A stretch of 57,389 nucleotides of DNA from Verrucomicrobiota bacterium (GCA_021772615.1 JAJFLQ010000058.1:1-57389); one strand, 5' to 3'. Positions 27,101-35,441 are shown, numbered from the stretch's first letter. Program-made: numbers and translations. Notes: generated from the sequence alone by a model not told the origin.

Positions 27101-29980
27101 GTATCGGCTACCGAACGACGCGCGGGTATCGCCCGTGACTTCCATGACGCCGTTGGCGCTTCCGCCGACATAGATGTTTCCGCCCACCTGCACGATCGCG
27201 CGACCTTCCGAATCCGCGGTAAGGTCGTGATTTTTGGCCAGTAGTCTGCCGTCGCTCTCGCGGAACTTGCCGATGAACAGCCCCCGGTTTGCATCGTACT
27301 CGGTACGTTCAGCGTTATTATTATGACTGGCGCAGGCACAGCGATCGTACGCGATAGACCGCGTCCACTTACCTGTCAGCATACCGCTAACGGCCGAGTC
27401 AACGAAGTTAGCTGTTGTGTCGGATGGTCCGCTTATTTCCTCACAATAGTTGTTCCAGAAACACTCGCCGGGCCCCTGCACCACCGAGTAAGTCCGCCGT
27501 CCGTGGACGCTGCCGGTGACGTAGGCGTTGCCCGACGCATCCAGCGTGATGGCGTTGGCGTTGTCGCGATGCTCGCTGATGCTGCCGCCACCGCTGTTGA
27601 GCCAGTTACATGTCGCCAGTGTATTGTCCAATCGCGCCACGAATATATCCGCTGTTCCCGATGGCGAGCGGCTGCTGCGTGAGTGGATCGAAAGCGTGTT
27701 GCTCCAGTACTTTCCGCAGATATAGACGCCATTATCGTCGACCGCGACGTCGTTGAAACGGCTGCGGGTCGTCGCCACGTACTGCTCGATGAGACTGCCG
27801 TCGTCCCGGTTGAATTTCAGGATGAAGCCTTTATCAATATTCCCGCCGGGCTGAGATGCGATGGTCGATGACCCTCCCGCGGGATTAGAATAGTCGAAAT
27901 TCGCCGTGTCGAAATTCACCCAACCGACGGCATAAAGGAAATCACCGAACACGGCCATGCCATTCACGTGGACGCTGGTATCACTGAACAGGCGAACGGC
28001 CCACGGCCAGGTCCGATCATTCGCGATGGCCGCCACAAAGCCGTTGTGATCGGGATTGTCATCCACGGCGAGCACCGATGTCGTATCGCTGAACTGGGCT
28101 TTCGGACTGAAATTTCCGGCAAAGTAAGAGGCGCCGTCGCCGGTCCCTATCATCTTTGTCAAGACGATGTCTTTGCCTGTGAGATCACCCTGGGGCACGC
28201 CGATCTTCTCGGCGAACGCGACTTTTTCGGGCTGCGTGTCCGGGGCGAAGTCATCGGCGGCATTGGTCGGATCCCGTTCTTTCGCGTATTCATTGGCGTT
28301 GGAGAGACTGCCGCCGTCGAGGTCTGCAGCTCCGTCCGATGGATCCAGCGGATCAAGGCCGTACTGGAGTTCCCAGTTGTCCGGCATCGTGTCGCCGTCG
28401 GAATCGAAGGCATAGGCGCTGGTGTTGATCCAGGTTTCGCCGTTGTTTACGACATAGTCTCCGTTGCCGTCGCCATTCGTTGTGGGCAGTCCGGAATGCT
28501 CGCTATTGTCGAGCAGCGCGTCGCCGTCGCTGTCTCGATCCAGGGCGTTGATAAAATTGTCATTGTCCAGATCCACGTTCCAGGCATAACTTGTGCCACT
28601 GATCCAGCGCCCGTCCGTGCCGTCGACGATACCGTCGGCGTCGGTGTCACTGTTCAACGGGTTTGTTTCCGTCCACATTTCGGCATCTTCCATGACTCTG
28701 TTGCCGTTGGTATCGCCGGCGATGAGGCCATTGCTGTCCACATCTTCGTCGCCGTCCAGAATGCCATCGCCGTCGGTGTCGCCGTTCAGGGGGTCTGTCT
28801 CAGTCCACGATTCGCCGGGGAATCCGGTTCGGTCGTTGCTGGTGTCGCCGGCAATCTGGCCGTCGTGGTTGGCATCTTCCTCGCCATCAAGAAGCCCGTC
28901 GGCATCGGAGTCGGGATTGACGGGACTTGACTCCAATGCGTTGAGCTGCCCGTTGCGGTTGGCGTCCTCAATGCCGTCGTTCAATCCGTCCAGATCCGAA
29001 TCCTGGTTCAGCGGGTTGGTCTCGGTCCATATTTCGCCGTCGTTCAGAATGCGGTCGTTATTGATATCGCCGGCGATATTCCCGTCGAGGTCAGGATCCT
29101 CGATGAACGTTACGAGATTGTCCGCGTCCTCATCCGCAGCGGCATCCGTATACGCGGTATCTGCGGTGCCGATGGCCGCCGGCAGCGGCGACCCGGTGTC
29201 GGTTGCAGAAACGCGGCAGAAGAAGTACTTACCGTACCTCGATACAGGCACGGTGTAACTCGACTGAGTCGCACCCGCAATGACCGCCGCGTTGGCCGAA
29301 ATCGCATCATCGGTCTCGCCGTCGGCATCTTCATACCACTGGTAGCTGAACGAGAACGTCGCGCCTTCAGGATCGGACCACGTCCCGCTGGTAGCAGAAA
29401 GCACCAGGTCAGGATCTGAAAATGCAGCCGAAATTGAGGGTGCGGCTGTGTTCACCGGCGGATCGTTGGTAGCCGCCACATCAACAGTAATGCTGTCGGT
29501 GCCGGTATCGCCCGCATTGTCGGTCACCGTGATTGTCACGGTCCGGTTCCCATCCACAGGATGGTCGCCGCCCGTGTTGTTGTAGCGGACGGTTCTGAGC
29601 GCACCACGGAAGTTGGCTGCGGTCTCGCCGCCCGCGACGCTGGAACTCAACGTGAGGGTTCGCGTTCCAGCGTTGAAGCCGCCGACAGTCACGGTGCCCG
29701 CCGAGACGCCCGTCAGGGTATCCTTGCCGTTCACGTATCCGGTCGCCGAAAATCGAACCGTTATCGAGACAATATCGTCGTCGGTGTCTGCGACTGCAGC
29801 CGCATTGTCGAGAAGCACGGCGCTGCCGCCTTCATTGTACGTTACCGATGTCGGGCCCAGGGTTACTGTCGGACTCGCGCCGATCGCTGTACCGATTACC
29901 CCGAACAATGCCAGCACCGCCAACAAATGGACGCCCGGCCGAAAGACGCAATGATTTGTGAAATAATATCGATGAATCAT
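18176..29980 (-). CDS. giant 3934-residue secreted multidomain protein
   Basis: A signal peptide ends near VIGTAIGA. A cadherin/Ig-like part follows, then a run of calcium-binding TSP3-like acidic repeats with DSDADGLLDGEED-type units (about 280-545). Next is a segment with beta-propeller features (about 590-1120; GFVAAIANDRTWPWAVRLF, NAYVTGSVHG, IYVGGSANGV), then over 1900 residues of mostly beta sequence I cannot assign. Near the end come long helical, coiled-coil-prone parts (about 3100-3180 and 3360-3640; YERALKALKNAKAVFDY, LLEERANWNKKLAA) and a compact C-terminal domain (about 3710-3934) with SRLIGRSVWNTRWLLIIPG. It follows the LamG gene by 11 nt with a GGGGACGG ribosome binding site. 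The helical part recalls alpha-helical shafts of large toxins, but I do not assign a toxin function. One uninterrupted frame of 11.8 kb shows strong selection. Confidence 0.82.
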   Translation of the reverse strand: MIHRYYFTNHCVFRPGVHLLAVLALFGVIGTAIGASPTVTLGPTSVTYNEGGSAVLLDNAAAVADTDDDIVSITVRFSATGYVNGKDTLTGVSAGTVTVGGFNAGTRTLTLSSSVAGGETAANFRGALRTVRYNNTGGDHPVDGNRTVTITVTDNAGDTGTDSITVDVAATNDPPVNTAAPSISAAFSDPDLVLSATSGTWSDPEGATFSFSYQWYEDADGETDDAISANAAVIAGATQSSYTVPVSRYGKYFFCRVSATDTGSPLPAAIGTADTAYTDAAADEDADNLVTFIEDPDLDGNIAGDINNDRILNDGEIWTETNPLNQDSDLDGLNDGIEDANRNGQLNALESSPVNPDSDADGLLDGEEDANHDGQIAGDTSNDRTGFPGESWTETDPLNGDTDGDGILDGDEDVDSNGLIAGDTNGNRVMEDAEMWTETNPLNSDTDADGIVDGTDGRWISGTSYAWNVDLDNDNFINALDRDSDGDALLDNSEHSGLPTTNGDGNGDYVVNNGETWINTSAYAFDSDGDTMPDNWELQYGLDPLDPSDGAADLDGGSLSNANEYAKERDPTNAADDFAPDTQPEKVAFAEKIGVPQGDLTGKDIVLTKMIGTGDGASYFAGNFSPKAQFSDTTSVLAVDDNPDHNGFVAAIANDRTWPWAVRLFSDTSVHVNGMAVFGDFLYAVGWVNFDTANFDYSNPAGGSSTIASQPGGNIDKGFILKFNRDDGSLIEQYVATTRSRFNDVAVDDNGVYICGKYWSNTLSIHSRSSRSPSGTADIFVARLDNTLATCNWLNSGGGSISEHRDNANAITLDASGNAYVTGSVHGRRTYSVVQGPGECFWNNYCEEISGPSDTTANFVDSAVSGMLTGKWTRSIAYDRCACASHNNNAERTEYDANRGLFIGKFRESDGRLLAKNHDLTADSEGRAIVQVGGNIYVGGSANGVMEVTGDTRASFGSRYGFIVRLDEDLDAKKIIAVNGTGGGDIVSVLATAPGDNNTILAGGRYENPAGTFAQDEAGEDIVLNTSGRPHIFVSNVDVSMSGLKWEWVETTSTHNVTPPATVDIRGISYHTDSQRIFYGGVFYGLNNQSELTFGGAATELILGHVPSTSASASGAGDGTTSFLSAFNIDGTQLDMVLLEIVSERGDQFVSPGIGDFYYLFGSDIIVTWPYRIYPPPEEVLFASGTHDGANSSMALEDSGQNFTIHVRDGQWLTKMPDINDTSTWTSAPITDVTATSLTHDGGFTFNSGDAFKVTLKNPLLTTMVIADQASSESGTEPYEARHTAMGYTLGDGALHEDGSRFQFTIQHYTRLEIKWRTDYKLEVDAVVDLPDPDTITSEALRTLGNPNPGIGVHWIAKADEVSLLIDGKADITRTNESGARYLLESYDATGVVPDNPGFTPSTSRIQLAFPGGQDFFVMNEPGTLTYHWIKQYRVQVSTLNADQTDMPLIVHFPNKDAAQENISANQIMSKGSGEFYFSHDAKVWIMSRETDPGNNATLTGWKLAGGHFPFRQFPSQQQGSGTDIQPYAPVEEFVDPDDNQTYRYNAFKISSFTEPTTVSWSYGDTIHTMNTALGDFVAPPAALVNQLVQPDVRGVDVPPGSTVNDMFIWDDVDNRYFPLRDGTVLLDWESAADPAVTVVLQVTSGFPGESIPIYGDNPDRVTETIHATDISFANTNPDEIRSDGFFDFTTLAWQAGDQITVSGSTGNDGTYTIATVAFDKIQLEAGDTLTTEAAGAAVSIENVSATLIGIEEEQKDTDDAIIGSYFHGVFTVPNPDPHFRHVANTPPVDLDPSTTDEHALVGSKFYFRRGQQVTDGGVDSDPFSSENDPPENDLSSAGDDAAVSTAGTFTSGAAGKSVIVFSQSTTTGIAAVGDPTKERIIVRVVSTKVYDDDIDWDGNADLLERFTDEFDAAHTFEIGTKLRFNGADKGYVLFDGNSNYNSDIYSRDIAAGPIIPVNRVYYADVADAGIDTTKDLVVVWYETNQDIEWPFQSALYRRFHYPSVAPSAGIPTTKKRIVIASRLGTEGLDTADNRQFSFDPDLYQNVSIYNQPDKNAPGYNPNEEHALIAPSFAFATSANPPATAYALRNDLNHTTFNSTYTSDPFVLVQYFDVGAEEFRMSVYDVEVDDVNTSDPLANQPVHEDAGSPGGATVDEDYIFRYWVKAGEPLFAPYPLNLVIGINPCTEKTDPIEPLMGNYYSDDGTQRTWWEDHRGQGWIVSGDGVVFARWFYPLRSDFWYDIDNNGDSSIDGISDCIPWLPTTDPLGSGDYTPAPRDADASNKNRPVRIEVPTVWPPNLPILKAGETLTYSGGENRADNPAAEGLPGVIGWAAGEVVYDHRNPKMDPLTNASYQADWTIRLCAPLSERRVSFRDDPGTTDVETDVPTELQPASGNVTVVGVDYLFDELSASLKRRVFYDSITKELGIRGILNDKIIGDSDLTASPGASYILEPNILTADERDLLQGLDEVANSAWDLTVQALYELTQNPTDLDTAAFTDVNSEPAYLVGLGPYVDPVSLALDDTRSLPFRGLGPGLAVIPNQQFLDPNSGLADDFVSYVTLAENNHESLGAAPVALHIFKIERDRRFRGNVKLVFSDNAFDEKIVLRHTGDFGTHTGDLIYQWFIREEDGTEQPLPLATSPDAWQLFSKSGLGKFQVSFEGTGPMILQDNLVFVRYAHKDEINTDAEAVAGTVDWVGSKWDTYFADRDYELDDGTVFTARGAWAGAGNSPDVDGKFRPQLIPGWVKRVLDAINPYEARINDFTNNESPASYVSMIQQFGPAYEGAVALNPDKNVIENHGLIELYQTVQNRAMDLSIDLSLPVNTRGVINAILLAATRISEFYSILGNEAYSDARDPTIGIGTDDVAVGSLASSLFAFQNQVPSLLDEELALLRGVDDTFGRPVYNRFFWNFTKSQGEAAYASSYNISDTNNDGFVNEADAMKLYPQGHGDAWGHYLTALRGHYDLLRHPYFNWISRSEFYVLQDIVIDVDFLDERRFAEAAAGKARVGAETVNLTYRASYVEDPDGQWQGYKDTDTDRAWGVHGWAKRAGQGAFFDWVTANAILPAEAPEGKEGIAKIDRTTVTDLTEIATQLSAIQGQYDNANEGLNPLGLEPNAVPFDIDPARVDPTVNPNQATHFVQIYERALKALKNAKAVFDYANEHNHRLRQAAESAEDHLERAIEQDLAFRNRLIEVFGTPYSGTVGPGEPYPEGYDGPDTMLHMYIGRTEIDTDPGPGYAGDRFEVTWATEIPSQIQATFPFDSVGWSDFNADGDGDLTAFTNAILPYNANTTGANDSGDPEPGAFPLENPEIVNIQLPITAATYAFIAEDDWGQRSSIGRLQRVLGEMILAQATVESDIKRYQIAVASLNAMWENFQAKAELGKQGIEGKELLQNLQFANSVFFTVTDTIIRLLGYLKKDVTELVTVGEDAIPDPLVVGTSNTVPTASLAVPVIKSTGFATGKIFTVIQEVNQVLKDAAALTLMRIEQDKEIVGLKRDLSGDLIEQLTEILTSLGDEKVEGIQVLKSAEHLQQLAGKYRTTLEEGIRLLEERANWNKKLAAAVQQDRYADMALRVSRNDALEKYLAAYDLAARYTYLAAKAYDYETNLDPDDPGSAQPLLTDIVRARGIGQLSGDTPIAGPGGLADVLARMKANFDVLAPQLGFNNPQIEAGRFSLRRELFRINAGSGSDPNWRQTLETHRVEDLWQLAEFRRHCRPFAAFTGEPEPGIVIPFSSNIISRLNFFGWPLGGADHAYDPSRFATKVRSVGIWFDNYSNATLAQTPRVYLVPVGTDVMYVPTSGDLQNRQWNVVDQRIPVPFPTTSQHLSNVNWIPAVDSLNGPFGEIRRHSSFRAHLDTGNVELTQMTTDSRLIGRSVWNTRWLLIIPGASLNFDPDDGLDAFIHGDTISGAFPIQRDGDGVRDILLAFLTYSHSGN

Positions 29981-29991
29981 GAATCCGTCCC

Positions 29992-32900
29992 CTACTCGTT
30001 CAGTGCCCCGACCATGCTGATGCGATCGATTCTGATTGTACCTTCGACGATCAACGGGATCTTGTGCAACCCGGAGATCTGCTCCCGGTATACTCCGGTT
30101 AACCGATCTACGCCGAATCCGCCGTCATCAAAGTCGCCGTCGGCCGGCGTGTCGAATGAAATGCTCATGGTGCGTGTGATCTCATAGCCGAAACTCGGAT
30201 CTTCCGGGTTCTCGTTGCGATGGATAGGATGAAATTTGTGACGAAACGGATTGGTCGGATGCGTTCGCGGAAGCACCATCGTCCCGGTCACGGACATTCC
30301 GGCGCCGACACCACCAAGGAGCTCGAGTTCGTGTTCTGCAAAGTCAAAGGCAGCAGATCCGATGCGCCGGCCAATGAGCTTCCCGTCTTCCTCGACAAGA
30401 TTCTGAAATGTGGGAATCAGTGAATCGTCGGTGACCAGTACGAGATTTTCGGTACCGCCGCCGCTGCCCGTTGTCTTGAGCATAATGACATCCTTGAGCA
30501 GCCGGGTCGTACCCGTAACGTCAACATGTAGCACGACGCGAAGTCTCGCCGTGCTGCCGGTCCCCGTGACGTCGCCGGATTCGCCGGGCTGTGCTGTCTG
30601 CACTTCGTTTACGGCATTCAACTCGACGGTGCCTACCCAGAGGCCGACCGTGGCGCTGTTTTTGGAGAAGTTATTACCGCCGCCCAGCGTGGGCGTCGTC
30701 CACAGGAGCGAGTCCGGCGCCGGCGACCAAATCGCCACGTTTCCCGTGACGTTATTCGGCAATAAATCGCCGGCTATGCCGCCTACGGCACTGCCCGCAG
30801 TCACGCCGCTGCCATCATTTACAGGCCAGTATCCGATCAGATTTGCTATAGTCACAGGGATCGGGTCGGCTTTCGAAGCGAGTCGAAGCTGATAACCCGC
30901 AGCAATTTCTGTCGCGCTCAAGGCCCTATCCCACAATCGAATTTCATCGAGACAACCGCGATAGTAACCGGTCTGGTTAAGGCCGGATCGTCCGAAGTAG
31001 ATATCGCCGACATCGGCAACCGCTGCCGGCCCGAAAACGGAGCCGGCCTGAAGACCGTTGATATAAAAGGTCACCGTGGCGCCGTTACAGACGACGGCTA
31101 CGTGATGCCAGGTGTCGTCCTCGACCGTCCCGGTTGACGTGACGACGTTATCCGTGGTCCCGCTCCACCAGCGCAAGGCGCCGCCGGAATCCACAGCCAG
31201 GCCGCGACCATTGACCTCACCGCTGCCGTCATCCACGGTCTTGACAAAAAGATTCCTATAGCCACCGTTACCGGTGTTCGCAAGCACGTTCTCCTCGGGA
31301 AAAATCCAGGCTTCAAAGGTAAACGCACCCGGGAGTGTAGCGCTGTAGTCCACGTGTACGTAGTCATCGATACCGTCGAAGCAAAGTGCATAGTAGGGGT
31401 CGTCCGTATTGCCGTAGTTTCCACCCGGCATGACGCCGTACAACCAGGCGTCCGTCGCGCTCATCGTGCAAAGATCGTCGAGGTTGCCGTGATTCGCTCC
31501 CGCAGTGTCTGCGAGTGTCAGACCGATGCCGTCGTTGCATGGCCAGTAACTGATCAGTCCACTCATGCCGGGCGTCAGCGGCACTCCGGCGAAAAACGCA
31601 ATCTCTGCCGGATCCCGCGCGTGATTCCAGAGTCGAATCTCGTCTATCAGCCCCCTGTAGAGGCCGCTGACCAAGGTTGTTCCCTGCTTGCCGATGACCA
31701 GCGGGTCAGTGTTGTTGTTCACGGTTTGAAGCTCGAAGTCACCTGCAGGTGCACCATTGATATAGAAGGCAGTTGTATTAGTGGCCTGGTCTACGGAAAC
31801 AGCGATATGCTGCCATTGCCCGTTGGCGACGGTCCCTGTGGACTGCAATGCGTTGGCCGAATCATTATCTACCCAGTACCGGACATGGCCGTCTACGTCG
31901 ATCGCCACGCCATATCCAAAATTTCCTTTCATGATGATGTTGCGAAAGTCGGGGCCGTTGGCTTCGGGCTTGATCCACGCCTCAAACGTGAACGTTCCCA
32001 GAGTCAGACTTGCGCTGTCCGGTATGGTGATACAATCGTCGACGCCATTGAAGCTCAGGGCATACTGGGGTTCGGGGGGAGCATTCAGAGCGAAGGGGGG
32101 AAGGCCGGGATCGCCGCGTTCGCCCCAGTTCAGATCTGTCATGTTTACCAACCGGCCGTCTGCCGGGGAATTGCTCCACTCCAGCACCCCGTCGAACAGT
32201 TGTATATCATCGACCTGGTGATAGTCAGGCTGTTCGCGCCATCGCACCTCGATCAGGTCGGTGAATCCCCGCGGTCGGAAGGTCTGCCGGCTAATGTCTC
32301 CGCCGTCGAGTTCGAAGGTCTGTGAAAGGGCGCTACCGTCGGATCGAGTACCGTTCAATGTCACCAATGTACCAGGATCGCGGTTCGGCCACGCCTCGGC
32401 GAATACCATGGTTAAGAGGTTGAAGGCGCCGCCTCCGTCTTTCGTCAAGACCGTATCGACGTTCGGGTCGTCATTATACAGCGCAGTCGAGCCGCTGTAG
32501 CCGAAATGTGATAATCCCACTGTAAAGAAAGGAACCTGTGCCACACCGCTTTCGTTGACAAGTTTGTACCCGTCTTCGACGTACTCGAAATTGGATACCA
32601 CCGTGACCTCCGCCGGATGGGGTCCGGGCGAATCCAGGATGGCGAGTTGCTGATTGTCATTGTGCTCCAGAGACTCGAAATCGATCACCTGTGTCGTCGT
32701 ACTGACAGTGGCTCGTGAATCCACAGCCACTGTGCCGCTGGCAGAATCGAATCTCCAGTAGCCGGCCAGACCTGGCTCGTCACCGTTCAGCGCGACGGTG
32801 TAATTGTCCGTAATGAGCCCCGGCGTCCGCGCACTGTTCCAAAGCCGTATCTCGTCGAGAGCACCGTCGAAATAATCGGCCGCGGCCCCCGGCGTATGGC

Positions 32901-34377
32901 CGAACTGAACCGCAAGGCTGTTGGCGGCAATACTATTTGTCAGCCCAGTGAGCTCCGCATCGAGGCGACCGTCGACATAGATGCGCTTAACGCCTGAAGC
33001 ACTGTCATAGCTCGCGGTGATATGATACCATTTTTCTGCCTCAAGCACCGTGGCGCTCTCGAGTTCCGTCGTACTCACGCCGGCCGTGGCAAAGATTACT
33101 GTTCCATTTGCAGTAAGGCCGAGATGCCAGGCGTTTGCTCCTTTTGATACCAGCCCGGCGACCTTGCCGACCTGGGTGAGCCGGACTGTGGCGCCATTTA
33201 GCTCGTCGTTCAACGCATCACCGGGACTTAGGGTGATCGTGGTGGTAGCAACCCCATCAATGGCATACTCACCATCGTTGCTGTTACTGCCCTGCACGGT
33301 CACTACAGCGCCGGCGGTAAAACCGTCCGCGATGAAATCACCACCGTCTGTACGCTGGATGGTGTCTGCGGCGGGATTGTTTTCGAAGAACGAAATGACG
33401 TTGCCGCCGAATGCCGGACCATCGATGTACACCCATGATTCCACCGTCATTGCCGCGTCGAAGTCATAGGCGTCTTCGAATGGAATTTCGACATGGTCAT
33501 CGATACCGTCAAACGATAAAGCTGTGTTGCCGCCGGGCGGCGCACCGAATTGAAGTCCTGCTTCCCGATCCGGGAACGCAAAGGTGCCCTGCAGCGTCCC
33601 GTGAGCGCCGGTGCTGGAGCTATCAAGCGCGGTCAGTGTTCCCTCCGCCTCGTCAAATCGCCACGCGCCCAGAAGCCGGCGGACGACCGGAGTGCCATCG
33701 ACAAGAACCGTGCGCTCTTCGTTGCCACGGACGCGTCGCAGCATATTGCCCGCAATCTCGTCCTGCGTGCGTGCCATGGACCAGATCCTTACGGTATCGA
33801 TCTTGCCGACGAAATTTCGTCCTGAAACCGCGCTATTTCCGCCGATCGCCACGTTCCGCGTATTCGATGCAATCGGGCCGTTGAAGATCGCCGTGGCTCG
33901 CAGCTCGCCGTCGATATAGAGCAGCTTGTTGGCGCCGTCGTAGACGCCGGCAACATGGTACCAGCGTTCCGGCGCCAGATCGGCGGGAGCGACGAGATCG
34001 AAATTTTGGCCGTCTTTGTACGTGCGGAAAGCGACACGGTTGGTATTCAGGTACCGCGTAAGGCCCCACGCATCGTTGCCTTTAGTGACGATCCCCTGCC
34101 ACTTCGGCGGGAACGTCGGAGGGACAGTGACCGGTTGCTGTCTGAACCAAATCCAGGCCTCGACCGTGATGCTCTCGGTAAGTGCAAAGTTTGTCCCGTC
34201 GATTTCCACCAGCGGCTTGACGGCGGCCGAATCAAAGTTCAATGCCTTGTCGACAGCAGCGAGCGGCTGCACGCCGGCGGTCAGGAACAGGATAACCACT
34301 GCCAGTTGAAGCATCGGCTGATGCTGAAAAAATGAAATCAAACGCGCCGTCGTGCGAGTCATATGGCTATTCCTCAT
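29992..34377 (-). CDS. secreted multi-LamG (concanavalin A-like) protein
   Basis: This is an exported protein of 1461 residues with a signal peptide ending near GVQPLAA. It carries four LamG/pentraxin-like jelly rolls, at roughly 45-240, 285-560, 800-990 and 1010-1200. The recurring signatures are FTFEAWIFPE-like strands, W(Y/Q)H(V/I)A.(V/S) and (L/I)DE(I/V)RLW. These folds usually bind carbohydrates or other surface ligands. Between the second and third lies a region of another type (about 565-790). The C-terminal ~150 residues contain HPTNPFRHKFHPIHRNENPE and end in GLHKIPLIVEGTIRID; I do not know its function. Its ATG overlaps the stop of the preceding gene as ATGA (34374-34377), so the two are coupled. 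Confidence 0.85.
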   Translation of the reverse strand: MRNSHMTRTTARLISFFQHQPMLQLAVVILFLTAGVQPLAAVDKALNFDSAAVKPLVEIDGTNFALTESITVEAWIWFRQQPVTVPPTFPPKWQGIVTKGNDAWGLTRYLNTNRVAFRTYKDGQNFDLVAPADLAPERWYHVAGVYDGANKLLYIDGELRATAIFNGPIASNTRNVAIGGNSAVSGRNFVGKIDTVRIWSMARTQDEIAGNMLRRVRGNEERTVLVDGTPVVRRLLGAWRFDEAEGTLTALDSSSTGAHGTLQGTFAFPDREAGLQFGAPPGGNTALSFDGIDDHVEIPFEDAYDFDAAMTVESWVYIDGPAFGGNVISFFENNPAADTIQRTDGGDFIADGFTAGAVVTVQGSNSNDGEYAIDGVATTTITLSPGDALNDELNGATVRLTQVGKVAGLVSKGANAWHLGLTANGTVIFATAGVSTTELESATVLEAEKWYHITASYDSASGVKRIYVDGRLDAELTGLTNSIAANSLAVQFGHTPGAAADYFDGALDEIRLWNSARTPGLITDNYTVALNGDEPGLAGYWRFDSASGTVAVDSRATVSTTTQVIDFESLEHNDNQQLAILDSPGPHPAEVTVVSNFEYVEDGYKLVNESGVAQVPFFTVGLSHFGYSGSTALYNDDPNVDTVLTKDGGGAFNLLTMVFAEAWPNRDPGTLVTLNGTRSDGSALSQTFELDGGDISRQTFRPRGFTDLIEVRWREQPDYHQVDDIQLFDGVLEWSNSPADGRLVNMTDLNWGERGDPGLPPFALNAPPEPQYALSFNGVDDCITIPDSASLTLGTFTFEAWIKPEANGPDFRNIIMKGNFGYGVAIDVDGHVRYWVDNDSANALQSTGTVANGQWQHIAVSVDQATNTTAFYINGAPAGDFELQTVNNNTDPLVIGKQGTTLVSGLYRGLIDEIRLWNHARDPAEIAFFAGVPLTPGMSGLISYWPCNDGIGLTLADTAGANHGNLDDLCTMSATDAWLYGVMPGGNYGNTDDPYYALCFDGIDDYVHVDYSATLPGAFTFEAWIFPEENVLANTGNGGYRNLFVKTVDDGSGEVNGRGLAVDSGGALRWWSGTTDNVVTSTGTVEDDTWHHVAVVCNGATVTFYINGLQAGSVFGPAAVADVGDIYFGRSGLNQTGYYRGCLDEIRLWDRALSATEIAAGYQLRLASKADPIPVTIANLIGYWPVNDGSGVTAGSAVGGIAGDLLPNNVTGNVAIWSPAPDSLLWTTPTLGGGNNFSKNSATVGLWVGTVELNAVNEVQTAQPGESGDVTGTGSTARLRVVLHVDVTGTTRLLKDVIMLKTTGSGGGTENLVLVTDDSLIPTFQNLVEEDGKLIGRRIGSAAFDFAEHELELLGGVGAGMSVTGTMVLPRTHPTNPFRHKFHPIHRNENPEDPSFGYEITRTMSISFDTPADGDFDDGGFGVDRLTGVYREQISGLHKIPLIVEGTIRIDRISMVGALNE

Positions 34378-35357
34378 GGACGTTGTGCCCGTATCGGGAG
34401 CCAGGAAACAGCTCCGGCATCGGTTGAAATTCTTACCAGTACGTTTGCTTCATTCGACGTCATCACGCTGCGTTTAGGGTAAAGCCGTATGGCGTCCGCA
34501 CGTCCGAAAGGTATGGCACCGAGATCGATTGCTGCGGGCAGCTCCTGAAATTCAAACCCGAGTCTGCCGTCCTGCCTCAGCCCGATAAGCATCGGGAGGT
34601 CTCCGGATACGTGAGACAGGGATACAAGCAGTGGCGCCGCGGACCGATTCGAAAATTCCACCTCGAGCGTATCGGAGAATTCGCCAAAGAAAAGCTCGTC
34701 TGTCAGCGGCAATCGCATCTCCAATGGCCCGGAATAATCCGACTGACGGTTGCAACGTATCCAGTATGCTTCTCCGGAGTGCATGTTTGTATCCCCCGGA
34801 TTTGTGACTTTGAGCCAACGGTCATTGACCAGTCGGTATGCGTGTATGGGTTGATGAGCTTCACTGCCGGCAAAAAACGACTCAAAAGACGGTGGCGCAG
34901 ATTCGCTGACGCAGAATCCCACGAAATTAAGCGATTGCGGCTGCCAGACGACGGGGCGATGCAGCACGTCTCCGGTCACCTTCCATTGAAACGCCTGCGT
35001 TGCTTTGAGCAGGTAGGCCCGAACACCAATGATCGCATGAAGATTGCTCAGCACCCCGTCTGCGCGATGCGGCGCGTACCACACGCGCCATTCCGGCTTC
35101 TTCCAGTTCGTGGATCCGGGATCATCGACAAACTCAACCGGTGTTTGCACCGGAAAGTACGCGGCCGCGATCTCGACAGGCAGACCGTCGAACAGGTCCG
35201 ACGGATCACGATCGGTCGGGGAAACTTCGAGATAGACCGCATTCCAGCCACTATGGATCTGCAGCGTCTGTGTGCGCGTGACGTCGGCTGCGGCCGTCAT
35301 GGCAATGACACAGCTGATGATCGGCAGCGTGCTTCTGATGATGGATTTCATTAGCAT
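34374..35357 (-). CDS. small secreted protein made of paired GW/GYW units
   Basis: This is a 327-residue exported protein. I chose the ATG at 35357 because AGGA lies 5 nt before it and the signal peptide (LPIISCVIAMTAAA) follows at once; an in-frame TTG at 35408 lacks support. After the signal the chain reads IHSGWNAVYLEV, later GVRAYLLKA, then a second round LNFVGFCVS and GEAYWIRC. This is the same two-unit pattern seen at the C-termini of two other proteins of the operon. The last ~110 residues look like a beta-sandwich. It is the first gene after the TpsB-TpsA pair and may be a free-standing form of the module, perhaps a partner or adaptor. Function unknown. Confidence 0.75.
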   Translation of the reverse strand: MLMKSIIRSTLPIISCVIAMTAAADVTRTQTLQIHSGWNAVYLEVSPTDRDPSDLFDGLPVEIAAAYFPVQTPVEFVDDPGSTNWKKPEWRVWYAPHRADGVLSNLHAIIGVRAYLLKATQAFQWKVTGDVLHRPVVWQPQSLNFVGFCVSESAPPSFESFFAGSEAHQPIHAYRLVNDRWLKVTNPGDTNMHSGEAYWIRCNRQSDYSGPLEMRLPLTDELFFGEFSDTLEVEFSNRSAAPLLVSLSHVSGDLPMLIGLRQDGRLGFEFQELPAAIDLGAIPFGRADAIRLYPKRSVMTSNEANVLVRISTDAGAVSWLPIRAQRP

Positions 35358-35441
35358 ATCCGTCCTGGTGAAGTAACCTGGTAAATCTGCATCATGTTTT
35401 GAGACCAAAGAACGGCCTCAGTCTGCCGGCATTTTATAGTG

